Origin: S015-6 sp964384945
GTDB lineage: Bacteria > Desulfobacterota > DSWW01
Direction: 5' to 3'
DNA: 64,000 nucleotides
NCBI GenBank assembly: GCA_964384945.1
Contig: CAYLMK010000012.1
Coordinates: 124,001-188,000, forward strand
Made by a program: the position numbers and the translations under genes. The notes under the pieces were generated by a model. The model was not told the origin of the DNA, did not search any database, and saw only the letters and a program-made list of their open reading frames with translations. Below are positions 49,676-58,394 of this stretch, in pieces (the first letter of the stretch is position 1; each line of letters opens with the position of its first letter).

Positions 49676-50890
49676 ATGTTCGAACTGAATGAAACCCACC
49701 GGATGATCCAGGACATGTTCCGCCAGTACATGATGAACGAGATCGAACCGATCATCGACGATATCGAGGAAGGAAAGATTCCTCTGTTCGATCCCCTGCG
49801 GAACATGGTCGATACCCTCGGAATCCGAGCCCAGGTGGAAGCCCTGGACCTCGCCAGGCCGCTGCGGGCCGAGTCACGGGAGAGGCGGCGGCCGAACCCG
49901 GAGGATCCCATGGAGGGCATGGAGGTGGTCGCCGGGAATCTGCTCATCCTGGAGATGGCGCGTGTGAGTCCGGGTGCGGCCATGTCCTTCGGCGTGAGCA
50001 CCGGGCTCGCAGGGGGAACCATCCTGGCAAAGGGCACGGTGGAGCAGAAGGAGGCCTTCGGCCGGCCGCTCCTGACCCTCGACAAGATCGGCGCATGGTG
50101 CCTGACCGAACCCGGCGCGGGTTCCGATGCGCTGGGAAGCATGCGGACCACCGCGGTCCGGCAGGGGGATCACTATGTGCTCAACGGCTCGAAGACCTTT
50201 ATCACGAACGGGCCGGTCGCCGACGTCTTTGTCGTCTATGCGAGGCTCGAGCGGGGCGAGGCCGGCAGGGAGATCCGGAACTTCATCGTTCTTCGCGACG
50301 ATCGAGGGCTTTCAACCGGAACCCCGTTCCAGAAGATGGGAATGAAGGCCTCGCAGACGAGCGAGGTCTTTTTCGACGACTGCCGCATTCCGGAAGACAG
50401 GTTGATCGGCGGAGAACAGGCCGCAAGGGATCGGGACCACGTCAAAGAGGGGTTGAGCAGCGAACGGAGCGGAATGCCCGCCATGGCGCTCGGGCTGATC
50501 GAGCGGTGCTTCGAGATCTCGGTCCGCTACGCAAGGGAGCGAGTCCAGTTCGGCCGTCCCCTGATCGAATTCCAGTTGATTCAGAACCGCCTCGCCCGCA
50601 TGTACGTCGCCATGGAGAATGTTCGCAACATCTTCCTCCGAACCCTCGAGCGGGCCGTTTACGGCGGGCAGACGAGGCTCGACGTCTGCATGGGCAAGCT
50701 CTACTGTGCCGAAATGGCCACATGGGTGGCCAACGAGGCGATCGCCGTTCTCGGGGGTTACGGATACATGCGGGAGTATGTCGTCGAGCGTCTCGCCCGG
50801 GATGCCAAGCTTCTGGAAATCGGGGCCGGAACGGCGGAGATGCAGATTCTCACCATGGGCGAGGAGTTGGCGGCGTCCTGGAAGCCCTGA
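49676..50890 (+). CDS. Acyl-CoA dehydrogenase
   Basis: A 404-residue FAD enzyme of the acyl-CoA dehydrogenase family, with WCLTEPGAGSDA near residue 141, KTFITNGPVAD near 173, FGRPLIEFQLIQNRLA near 290 and GGYGYMREYVVERLARDAKLLEIGAG near 360. It desaturates an acyl-CoA at the alpha-beta position with ETF as acceptor; substrate unknown. Directly abutting uvrC by one base is an unusual pairing and probably reflects gene compaction. Confidence 0.9.
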   Translation: MFELNETHRMIQDMFRQYMMNEIEPIIDDIEEGKIPLFDPLRNMVDTLGIRAQVEALDLARPLRAESRERRRPNPEDPMEGMEVVAGNLLILEMARVSPGAAMSFGVSTGLAGGTILAKGTVEQKEAFGRPLLTLDKIGAWCLTEPGAGSDALGSMRTTAVRQGDHYVLNGSKTFITNGPVADVFVVYARLERGEAGREIRNFIVLRDDRGLSTGTPFQKMGMKASQTSEVFFDDCRIPEDRLIGGEQAARDRDHVKEGLSSERSGMPAMALGLIERCFEISVRYARERVQFGRPLIEFQLIQNRLARMYVAMENVRNIFLRTLERAVYGGQTRLDVCMGKLYCAEMATWVANEAIAVLGGYGYMREYVVERLARDAKLLEIGAGTAEMQILTMGEELAASWKP

Positions 50891-51092
50891 AGGCGCAGTC
50901 TCATAACACCTGAATGGAGTCGCCGAGGCCTTCTCGCGACGCCCTTTCAGGGGCTTTCCCCGCCGGGTTCCGGACCTTTTTCCGGGAAATTCTGAAACAA
51001 TTTTAAAAATTGTATTGCATTATTTTTTTTTCGTGGTAAAGATGCTTGCAGCAATCCAAGCATCCACCAACGGAAAGGGAGGAAAAGGGAAC

Positions 51093-51395
51093 ATGGCAAC
51101 AGGCAAGCAACTGATGACCAAGTCGCAGATCGTGGGCCATTTCGCCGAGAAGTTCGAGCTGACCCGGAAGCAGGCCGCCGACATCGTGAACGAGTTTGCA
51201 GAGCTCGCAGTGGCCCAGACGAAGAAGAACGGTGCGTTTGTGCTTCCCGGTCTCGGCAAGCTGACGAAGGTGAAGCGCAAGGCCCGCATGGGGCGCAACC
51301 CGGCCACCGGGGAAGCGATCAAGATACCGGCCAAGACCGTCGTGAAGATGCGGCTGGCCAAGGCCTGCTCCGAGGCGGTGCTCGGAAAGAAGTAG
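51093..51395 (+). CDS. HU-family DNA-binding protein
   Basis: A 100-residue nucleoid protein. The HU/IHF fold shows in MTKSQIVGHFAEKFELTRKQAADIV (helical dimer part), the beta-arm GAFVLPGLGKLTKVKRKARMGRNP and ATGEAIKIPAKTVVKMR. Compared with HU it has an N-terminal extension of about 7 residues and a core like the alpha-proteobacterial and environmental HU variants. GGAGGAAAAGGGAAC precedes the ATG. The upstream 50990-51045 region is AT-rich with CAATTTTaAAAATTG and a T10 tract, a likely promoter or terminator of the preceding gene. Confidence 0.85.
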   Translation: MATGKQLMTKSQIVGHFAEKFELTRKQAADIVNEFAELAVAQTKKNGAFVLPGLGKLTKVKRKARMGRNPATGEAIKIPAKTVVKMRLAKACSEAVLGKK

Positions 51396-51801
51396 GCGTT
51401 CCGCGGCGCAGGCGAAGCATGTTTTCCGCCCCCCCCTTGGGCGCCGAGGGATGCAACAGGCATGTGCGGCCTTCCTGTTTCCTGCTGAGGGGGTGCCCGG
51501 ACGGTCCCCGGAAGCCCCCTCAGCGTGATCTCCACCCAGGAATTCCTTGCCCTCGTGGGATGTGAGCAGACGTCCCGGTGTCTGGTCGATCCGCTTCTCG
51601 CTTCCTCTCCCCGTTCCCCCCTGTGAAGTTCCGTGCACAAACCGGCGGTCGAGTCCGTTTCGATTCCCGGCCGGAGGCGCTCGACCGGCCGCGGGACAAC
51701 CGAAAGGCATCCCTGCAGTTCCTTGCCCCTTGAGGCTTTGAGCAGCGAGGCTGGTCCTCTTCTTGCAATGGGTTTCCAGGAACGACGGGAGGAGTGCCTC
51801 T
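51396..51801. other. Intergenic region before comEC with a long hairpin
   Basis: About 400 bases with no convincing gene. A perfect 10-base inverted repeat GCTGAGGGGG/CCCCCTCAGC (51484-51493 and 51515-51524) has a 21-base loop that can pair internally. There is no T-run after it, so it is not a classical terminator; a regulatory RNA structure is possible. Confidence 0.5.
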
Positions 51802-54324
51802 GTGGTTCTACCCGCCGGTCTTCCGTTGCTCGCCTGTGTGGTCGGCCTACTGGCAGGATGGCGCTGGCCGGTGTGTCGGGAACTCTTCCGGCTCGCGCTT
51901 CTCCTCGGCCTTCCCCCGGCCGTCGGCCTTTTTGTGGGATGGAGGCGGCCCCTTTGGAGAGGCATCCCCCTGCTGGTGTGCCTGGCCTTGCTCGCCGCCC
52001 TGAGAACCAGCCTGCGGTTACGGCCCGAATTCCCGCAGAATCACCTGGTGCATCACGTCTCCGGCCGGCCTCTTCTGCTCGAGGGGGTCCTGGTTCGCCA
52101 GCCGGAGGTGCACCCGACGTTCAGCCGGCTGGCCATCGAGGCCCGGACCGTTCGTCGGACGGACGGCTCAAGCGGGACCGAGGGGAGGGTGGACCTGTGG
52201 GTGCCGGACAGGGTCCGCGGCTTGCGGCCAGGAGACATTCTCCTTGCCGAGGCGCGAGTGAGCATCCCGAGGGGGTTCGGGAACCCGGGGGAAACCGACC
52301 GGAGGGCTCGTTCCTTCCTGCAAGGCGTTTATCTCCGGGGATCGGTTCGTGACCCGCGACACCTGGTCCGGCTGGGCGTTGCCGAAGGCTACCGGTTCGA
52401 GCGCCGGGTGGAGGAGGTTCGTTCTCGGGTGGCCGCCTTCTTCGAACGCGAGACGGACCCCGAGGTGAGAGGCCTGCTTCTGGCATGGTTTCTCGGGGAT
52501 CGATCCTGGTTGAGCGAATCGCTCGCGGAGTCCTTCCGCTCTTCGGGCCTGGCGCACCTTCTGGCGATCTCCGGGCTCCACGTCGGACTGGTCGGGCTGT
52601 TCACATACGGAGTCTTCAAGTCCGTACTGAAACGGTCCGTCTGGATCCTGCTCCGGTTCTCGGTGGAGAAGATCGCCCTTCTCGGATGTCTTCCGGTGGT
52701 GCTGGGTTACGTCGTACTCGCAGGCAGTCCCATCACCGCGATGCGAGCCGCCGCCATGTTTGTCCTCTTCGTCGGTTCCCTGCTTCTGGATCGGGTCCGC
52801 AGCGTGTGGAATTCCCTGGCGGTTGCGGCCCTGCTGATCCTGATCTGGGATCCGGGGGCCCTGTTTTCGGTCTCGTTTCAGCTTTCCTTCGCCGCGGTTG
52901 CAGGGCTGCTGGCCGCCGGCGCCCCCCGGAAGCCCCTTCCGCCCGGCGCCTCTTTCAAGGGGCGGGCAGTTGGGGGCCGTCTCTTGAGCCGGCTGTGGGC
53001 CGGGGTCTCGAGGCTCTCGACCGCCACGCTTTCCGCCACGCTTTCCGCCACGCTGGCAACAGCCCCTCTGATGGCCTTCGCGTTCAACCGGGTTGCGCCG
53101 ATGGCCCTGGTCGCCAACCTGGCCGTTGTCCCGCTGGTAGGCTGGCTGGTCATGCCCCTGGGCCTGACAACGGTCGCCGCTGCGCTGGTCTTCCCCCCGG
53201 CGGCTGCACTTCTTCTCGATCTGACAGGCGTCGGCACCCGGTGGGTTGCCGCCGCTGCGGAGTTCTTCGGCGGGATCCCGTTCGCAAGCCTCCGGCTGGG
53301 GAGGCCCTCGTTGCTCGAAATGACATTCTGCTATGTCGCCCTGTCTTGCTGGTTTGCTCCGACCCGGTCGCCCTGGCGAATGCGGATTCTCTGGGTCTGC
53401 GTTGCCCTTCTCGTGCTCTCTGTCGCAGCAAGCGTCGCGCAAAGCCGGCTCGATCCGCACCTTGCGATCACCTTCCTCTCGGTAGGCCAGGGAGACAGTG
53501 CCTTGGTCGAGTTTCCCGGGGGAAAGCGAATGATCCTGGACGGCGGGCCGGCGAGAAAGGGCCGCCAGGACGCGGGCAGGACCCTTGTCGCACCCTACCT
53601 GGGATTCCGCCGGTTCCGGCACCTCGATTATCTGGTGGCATCCCACGGCCAGGCAGACCACTTCGGGGGGCTCGCGTTCCTTGCGGATGATCTGGAAGCG
53701 GACGAACTGTGGATAGGCCCGGAACTCGGCTGCGAAGCGGAAGGATACAGAGAGCTCCTCTCGCTGTGCCGAAGCAGACGGATGAGGATTCGAACGCTTT
53801 GCCGGGAGTCGGGTGGGTTTTCCGTCAACGGCGTGCGGGTGGAGGTGTTGAACCCGCCCTGTGTGGAGAACGGGGAGGGCCTCGCCTTCAGGGACTGCGT
53901 GAAGCAGCTCAACGATCGCTCCCTCGTGCTGAAACTGAGCCTCGGTGATGTGAGCATGCTGTTTACCGGGGATATCGAACAGGAGGCCGAAGAGGCGCTC
54001 CTGAAGGACGCGGCCGGATGCAAGGCGACCCTGCTCAAGGTGCCCCATCACGGCAGTCCGAGTTCGAGCCGGCGGTCGTTTCTCGAAGCGGTCGCACCCG
54101 GGGCGGCCGTGGTTTCCGCGGGCTACCGCAACCCGTTCGGTTTTCCGTCCCGATCGGTCGTTCGCCGATACCGTGACATGGGGATTGCGCTTTACCGCAC
54201 CGACCTGGACGGCGCCGTGCGATGCAGAACGGATGGCCGCAGCCTGTGGGTGGAGACGTTTCGGGACAGGCCGCCGGTCAGTCCAGCAGGCCCTTGCGCG
54301 CCAGCGAACGGAGGCCCGCCATGA
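51802..54324 (+). CDS. comEC: ComEC/Rec2-type DNA uptake channel
   Basis: An 840-residue polytopic protein that moves single-stranded DNA across the inner membrane in natural competence. It has N-terminal helices and an OB region, the competence core with FRSSGLAHLLAISGLHVGLV near 257, a TM bundle to about 560 and a C-terminal metallo-beta-lactamase domain (ITFLSVGQGDSALVEFPGG near 555; VPHHGSPSS near 755). The metal motif reads SHGQADHFGG, with Gln where SHxDxDH is usual. GTG at 51802 after GGGAGGAG is preferred to the TTG at 51763. It overlaps the convergent ABC permease gene. Confidence 0.9.
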   Translation: MVLPAGLPLLACVVGLLAGWRWPVCRELFRLALLLGLPPAVGLFVGWRRPLWRGIPLLVCLALLAALRTSLRLRPEFPQNHLVHHVSGRPLLLEGVLVRQPEVHPTFSRLAIEARTVRRTDGSSGTEGRVDLWVPDRVRGLRPGDILLAEARVSIPRGFGNPGETDRRARSFLQGVYLRGSVRDPRHLVRLGVAEGYRFERRVEEVRSRVAAFFERETDPEVRGLLLAWFLGDRSWLSESLAESFRSSGLAHLLAISGLHVGLVGLFTYGVFKSVLKRSVWILLRFSVEKIALLGCLPVVLGYVVLAGSPITAMRAAAMFVLFVGSLLLDRVRSVWNSLAVAALLILIWDPGALFSVSFQLSFAAVAGLLAAGAPRKPLPPGASFKGRAVGGRLLSRLWAGVSRLSTATLSATLSATLATAPLMAFAFNRVAPMALVANLAVVPLVGWLVMPLGLTTVAAALVFPPAAALLLDLTGVGTRWVAAAAEFFGGIPFASLRLGRPSLLEMTFCYVALSCWFAPTRSPWRMRILWVCVALLVLSVAASVAQSRLDPHLAITFLSVGQGDSALVEFPGGKRMILDGGPARKGRQDAGRTLVAPYLGFRRFRHLDYLVASHGQADHFGGLAFLADDLEADELWIGPELGCEAEGYRELLSLCRSRRMRIRTLCRESGGFSVNGVRVEVLNPPCVENGEGLAFRDCVKQLNDRSLVLKLSLGDVSMLFTGDIEQEAEEALLKDAAGCKATLLKVPHHGSPSSSRRSFLEAVAPGAAVVSAGYRNPFGFPSRSVVRRYRDMGIALYRTDLDGAVRCRTDGRSLWVETFRDRPPVSPAGPCAPANGGPP

Positions 54325-55075
54325 ACAGGACCCCGTCGAAGACGGCAAGCGCGAGAATCATCCAGGGAAGGGTGTGCTTCGAGAAGAGAACGAACCCGCT
54401 GGACTGCATGAGCATCAAGGCCAGCACCGGGAAGGCGAGGAGCATGTTCAGGGCGGAGGCTGCCTTCACCGAGGAGGCGCGGGCTGAAATCAAGATCTCA
54501 GCCAGAACCGTTCCGAGGAGAAACAGGGGCACCACCAGTGCGATGGAGACGACCCAGATCGCATCCGGGAATACGGGCGACAGGAAATGGGGGTTGATGA
54601 GGCTGGAGATCCCCTTGGTCAGGAAAAGGAAAGAGATCCAGGTCACGAGCAGGGCCGGCACGAACGGAGTGAGGATCTTGCCAAGCAGGAGTTCTTGGTA
54701 GCGGATCGGCGCCGTGAGCAGGGTCTCGAGGGTGTTTCTTTCCCGCTCGCCCGCGAAGCTGTCCGAGGTGACGATCCCGGACATGAGCAGGGGGATCAGG
54801 AGGAAGAAGGGCAGTCCGATGACCTTGATCGGAAGGATCGCCACCTTCTGGATGTCCGAGTAGCCGGACAGGCCTTCGAGATAGGCCCGGGGCATGCTCC
54901 CGAGCATGATTTGAACCTTGTCGAGGTTGTGAACAAAGAAGGACATGTAAAAATAGATCAGCGCAATCAGCGTTCCCACCATCGCGAACGGCAGCAGAAC
55001 GAGAATGCCGAGCACATAGAAATCCCGAAGGATCTCTTTCCATTCCTTCCGTGCGATGAACCAGGCCTTCTTCAC
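54278..55075 (-). CDS. ABC-2-type transporter permease
   Basis: A 265-residue membrane protein with about six helices; VKKAWFIARKEWKEILRDFYVLG is the typical N-terminus of NatB/ABC-2 permeases, and ERERNTLETLLTAPIRYQELLLGK near 135 is the conserved coupling segment. It is partner to the ATPase gene upstream; substrate unknown. GTG at 55075 is chosen because the longer frame reads through the palindromic repeat. The end overlaps comEC by 47 bases. Confidence 0.85.
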   Translation of the reverse strand: MKKAWFIARKEWKEILRDFYVLGILVLLPFAMVGTLIALIYFYMSFFVHNLDKVQIMLGSMPRAYLEGLSGYSDIQKVAILPIKVIGLPFFLLIPLLMSGIVTSDSFAGERERNTLETLLTAPIRYQELLLGKILTPFVPALLVTWISFLFLTKGISSLINPHFLSPVFPDAIWVVSIALVVPLFLLGTVLAEILISARASSVKAASALNMLLAFPVLALMLMQSSGFVLFSKHTLPWMILALAVFDGVLFMAGLRSLARKGLLD

Positions 55076-55088
55076 GCGTGCCTCGTTC

Positions 55089-55214
55089 GGCTCTTGGCCA
55101 TTGGCTGTTAGCTCCCCACCCGGCCGCATCCCCTGGCCGGCCAAACCTTTTGGGAAGGGCGGTGGGGAGCCAACGGCGAATAGGCAACAGCTAATAGCCA
55201 AAAGCTAACAGCTA
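55089..55214. repeat. Imperfect inverted repeat, copy B
   Basis: Left arm 55089-55120 (TTGGCTGTTAGC then GCTCCCCACC) and right arm 55161-55214 are inverted, with a perfect inner pair GCTCCCCACC/GGTGGGGAGC (55111-55120 and 55161-55170) and the shared 13-mer (reverse strand) in the right arm. It fills the gap between the ABC ATPase and permease genes and supplies the ATPase stop codon. Confidence 0.65.
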
Positions 55215-56165
55215 AATGCGAACAGATGATTCCTTTCCCCCCGTCCCGCCGATGAGTTTCAGGTAGGCCTGCTCCAGGCCGGCCCCCTCCACCTCCACGG
55301 AAACGATCTCCGCACCCGCAGCGGCCAGTCGGGCGATAACGAGGGGGTTGGCCTCGGCGTAATCGTCCGCGAGGTAGGTGATCGTATTCCGGTCCGGGTC
55401 GACTGCCAGCCCCGAGACGGCGGAGGCTTCTCTCACCCGTTCGGCAAAGCCTTCCCGAACCTCACGGAGGCGCACAACGACCCTGCCGGTCGAGGCATGC
55501 CTCTTCCGGAGTTCTTCCCACGAACCGGTCTCCAGGGTCTTGCCTCTGTGGAGGATCGCGATCTCATCACAAATCCGTGCGGCCTCGTCCAGGTTGTGGG
55601 TCGAGACCAGGATCGTTCTCCGTCTGCCGGGGTCTCCCTCCAGGAGATGCTCACGGACCTTCTTGGTGATCAGAGGATCCAGGCCCGCCGTCGGCTCGTC
55701 CAGCAGAAGGACCGGCGGATCGTGGAGCAGGATTCTCGCGAGGGCCACCTTTTGTTTCATCCCGAGGGAGTACCCCTGGAGCTTCTCCCGGCTTTTTTCA
55801 TCCAGATCGAGGAGCTTGCAGAGTTCCTCGATCCGCCCGCGGGCCCGCCTCCGGTCCATGTCGTAGAGTCGGCAGAAGAAGGTGAGATACTCGGACAGTG
55901 TGAGCTTCCCGTACAGGCCGGGCTGCTCGATCAGGGCGCCGACCGTCCGTTTCGTCGCGAGCGGTCGGGCCGGTCCCGGGCCGTCGAGCTGCGCGGTTCC
56001 GGCGTCCGGGCGTATCAGCCCTGCGAGGATGCGGATCGTGGTGGTCTTGCCGGCGCCGTTCGGGCCGATCAGTCCGAAGACCTTCCCAGCCGGCACCTCG
56101 AGGCAAAGCCCGTCCAGGGCCTTCACAGGTCCGAAGCTCTTGTGGACATCCCGGATCCGGATCAT
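55212..56165 (-). CDS. ABC transporter ATP-binding protein
   Basis: A 317-residue ATPase of the NatA/drug-export type: Walker A GPNGAGKTTT near 37, signature YSLGMKQKVALARILL near 134, Walker B VLLLDEPTAGLDP near 153 and switch His in LVSTHN near 192. A C-terminal extension of about 80 residues follows the core, common in this group. The start MIRIRDVHKSFG at 56165 fits the family; the frame is open upstream. It works with the permease downstream, separated by the repeat element. Confidence 0.9.
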   Translation of the reverse strand: MIRIRDVHKSFGPVKALDGLCLEVPAGKVFGLIGPNGAGKTTTIRILAGLIRPDAGTAQLDGPGPARPLATKRTVGALIEQPGLYGKLTLSEYLTFFCRLYDMDRRRARGRIEELCKLLDLDEKSREKLQGYSLGMKQKVALARILLHDPPVLLLDEPTAGLDPLITKKVREHLLEGDPGRRRTILVSTHNLDEAARICDEIAILHRGKTLETGSWEELRKRHASTGRVVVRLREVREGFAERVREASAVSGLAVDPDRNTITYLADDYAEANPLVIARLAAAGAEIVSVEVEGAGLEQAYLKLIGGTGGKESSVRI

Positions 56166-56418
56166 GCGTCTGGGACCCCGGAAGCGGACAGGAATTGGAA
56201 AGGCGGCAACAAAGAGCACGTGGCAACGACCGGAACATGGTAACAGAGCGCTCCGGACGTGTCGAACCCGCGACGGCCTCGGTTCCAACACGGGCTCGGA
56301 TCCGCCTTGACCGGTTATCGGAAGGTGCGCTATTATTTCTGCTTTGTTTTTCCCGGCTTGCCTCCCCGGAGGCGGGCGGGTCCCATCCAGTTGAAAACCT
56401 TTTGCGGGCGGCCGACCT

Positions 56419-58221
56419 ATGAATCAGCTTGATCCCTTCCGGGATTTCCAGAGGAGCCACACTTGCGCCGAAATCTCGGAAGCGGACATCGGCAGAGAAG
56501 TTCGGCTCCTCGGGTGGGTTCACCGCAGGCGGGATCACGGGGGAGTGATCTTCGTCGACCTTCGGGATCGGGAAGGTACGGTGCAGGTGGTGTTCAATCC
56601 TCAGCGCAGCCCGGATTCTCACCGTAAGGCGGATACCCTCCGGAGCGAATTCGTCGTCGGCGTAAAGGGGGTCGTGTCGAGGCGGCCCGAAGGGATGGCC
56701 AATCCGAAAATGAAGACCGGCTCGCTGGAGGTGATGGCCCACGCGTTGTCGATCTTCAATCGATCCAAGGCCCTTCCGTTCGGACTGGACGAAGATCTGG
56801 AAGTCGAAGAGGCGATTCGGCTTCGGTACCGATTCCTGGATCTCCGCAGGCCCTCCATGGCGGCCAACTTCGCCCTGCGGCACAAGGTGTCCAAGATTAC
56901 ACGGGACTACTTCGACGGACTGGGGTTCTACGAGATCGAAACGCCCTTCCTGACCCGGAGCACGCCGGAGGGCGCACGCGACTATCTCGTGCCCAGTCGC
57001 GTCAGCCCCGGCAGCTTCTATGCGCTGCCCCAGTCTCCCCAACTCCTGAAGCAAATCCTGATGGTGGCCGGGATGGACCGGTACTTTCAGATCGTCCGCT
57101 GTTTCCGGGACGAGGATCTCCGTGCGGACCGGCAACCCGAGTTCACCCAGGTGGACTTGGAGATGTCCTTTGTGGAACGGGAGCAGGTGATCGAGGTTGT
57201 GGAAGCCTGGATCGTCCGTCTTTTCGAGACACTCCTGCAGAAGAGTCCGAAAAGGCCTTTTCCGCGCATGTCGTATGCGGAAGCGATCGAGGCGTACGGG
57301 GTGGATAACCCGGATACCCGCTACGGCCTGAAGATGAAAGACCTTACTGAAATCGTTCGGGACAGCTCGTTTCAGGTGTTCCGACAGGTCATCGCGGCCG
57401 GCGGCATCGTCAAGGCCCTGTGCCTTCCCGGAGGGTCACGGTTGTCCAGGAAGGATCTGGACAACCTGGACGGCATGGCAAAGCAATGGGGGGCCGGCGG
57501 GCTTGTATGGGCGAAGTGCACGGCCGAAGGGCTTCAATCGCCGATCTCGAAGTTTCTCTCGCAGCAGATCGTGACGGCCGCCGTCGGAGAGATGAAGGCC
57601 CGGGAGGGGGATCTCCTCCTGATGATGGCGGGCCTGGCCGGGGATGTGAACCCGTGGATGGGCAGGCTGCGGGCCGAACTGGCCGGGGCAAACGGTCTGA
57701 TCGACCCGACCGCACATGCCTTCACATGGATTTTGGATTTTCCCTTGTTCCAGCGGGACAAGGAGGGGAACATCACCTCGATGCACCACCCCTTCACCGC
57801 GCCGCGTGAAGAGGATCTTCCCCTGCTCGACGAGAACCCCGAGGCTTGCCGATCCCTGGCCTACGATCTGGTCTTGAACGGAACCGAGATCGGCGGGGGG
57901 AGCATTCGTATTCACCGGCCCGAGATCCAGAAGAAGATCCTCGCGATCCTGGGAATATCCGAAGCAGAGGGGGAAGAGAAATTCGGCTTTCTCCTGGATG
58001 CCTTGTCCTATGGGGCTCCTCCGCACGGAGGGATTGCCTTCGGCCTGGACCGGCTCGTCATGATCCTGGCCGGCGCGAAATCGTTGCGGGACGTGATCGC
58101 CTTTCCCAAGACCCAGAAGGCATCGTGCCTGCTCACCCAGAGTCCTGCACCGGTGGACCCCGCCCAGTTGACGGAACTTCACATCCGGACGGTCCTTCCC
58201 AGGAAGCCTTCATCCGGCTGA
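56419..58221 (+). CDS. aspS: Aspartyl-tRNA synthetase
   Basis: A 600-residue class II synthetase of the bacterial type, with an OB anticodon domain (LLGWVHRRRDHGGVIFVDLRDR near 30), motif 2 FRDEDLRADRQPEFTQVD near 218, a GAD insertion (about 290-415) and motif 3 GIAFGLDRLVM near 540. May be non-discriminating if the organism lacks AsnRS; this cannot be judged here. Confidence 0.95.
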   Translation: MNQLDPFRDFQRSHTCAEISEADIGREVRLLGWVHRRRDHGGVIFVDLRDREGTVQVVFNPQRSPDSHRKADTLRSEFVVGVKGVVSRRPEGMANPKMKTGSLEVMAHALSIFNRSKALPFGLDEDLEVEEAIRLRYRFLDLRRPSMAANFALRHKVSKITRDYFDGLGFYEIETPFLTRSTPEGARDYLVPSRVSPGSFYALPQSPQLLKQILMVAGMDRYFQIVRCFRDEDLRADRQPEFTQVDLEMSFVEREQVIEVVEAWIVRLFETLLQKSPKRPFPRMSYAEAIEAYGVDNPDTRYGLKMKDLTEIVRDSSFQVFRQVIAAGGIVKALCLPGGSRLSRKDLDNLDGMAKQWGAGGLVWAKCTAEGLQSPISKFLSQQIVTAAVGEMKAREGDLLLMMAGLAGDVNPWMGRLRAELAGANGLIDPTAHAFTWILDFPLFQRDKEGNITSMHHPFTAPREEDLPLLDENPEACRSLAYDLVLNGTEIGGGSIRIHRPEIQKKILAILGISEAEGEEKFGFLLDALSYGAPPHGGIAFGLDRLVMILAGAKSLRDVIAFPKTQKASCLLTQSPAPVDPAQLTELHIRTVLPRKPSSG

Positions 58222-58394
58222 GGGGCCCGATGGTTGTTCGCAGCGCGAAGGCACCTTGCGTGCTAGCGAGGTGTGCTCCGCCGAAGGTCTCTGAAACCGT
58301 ACCGCGGGACAAGCTGGCATTGCCGCCTCTTCCGGGCCGGCCGGCAAGGGGGAAAGGGTCATTTCCCGGAATCGGGAAGAAAGGATGGGATGCC

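Noticed and set aside
51633..52352. Separate plus-strand gene before comEC
   Set aside because: Low-complexity Arg/Gly/Pro translation overlapping comEC in another frame, with no ribosome site.
47560..55214. CRISPR array or insertion sequence
   Set aside because: The repeats are two isolated palindromic units 7.5 kb apart with no spacers, no transposase and no cas genes.
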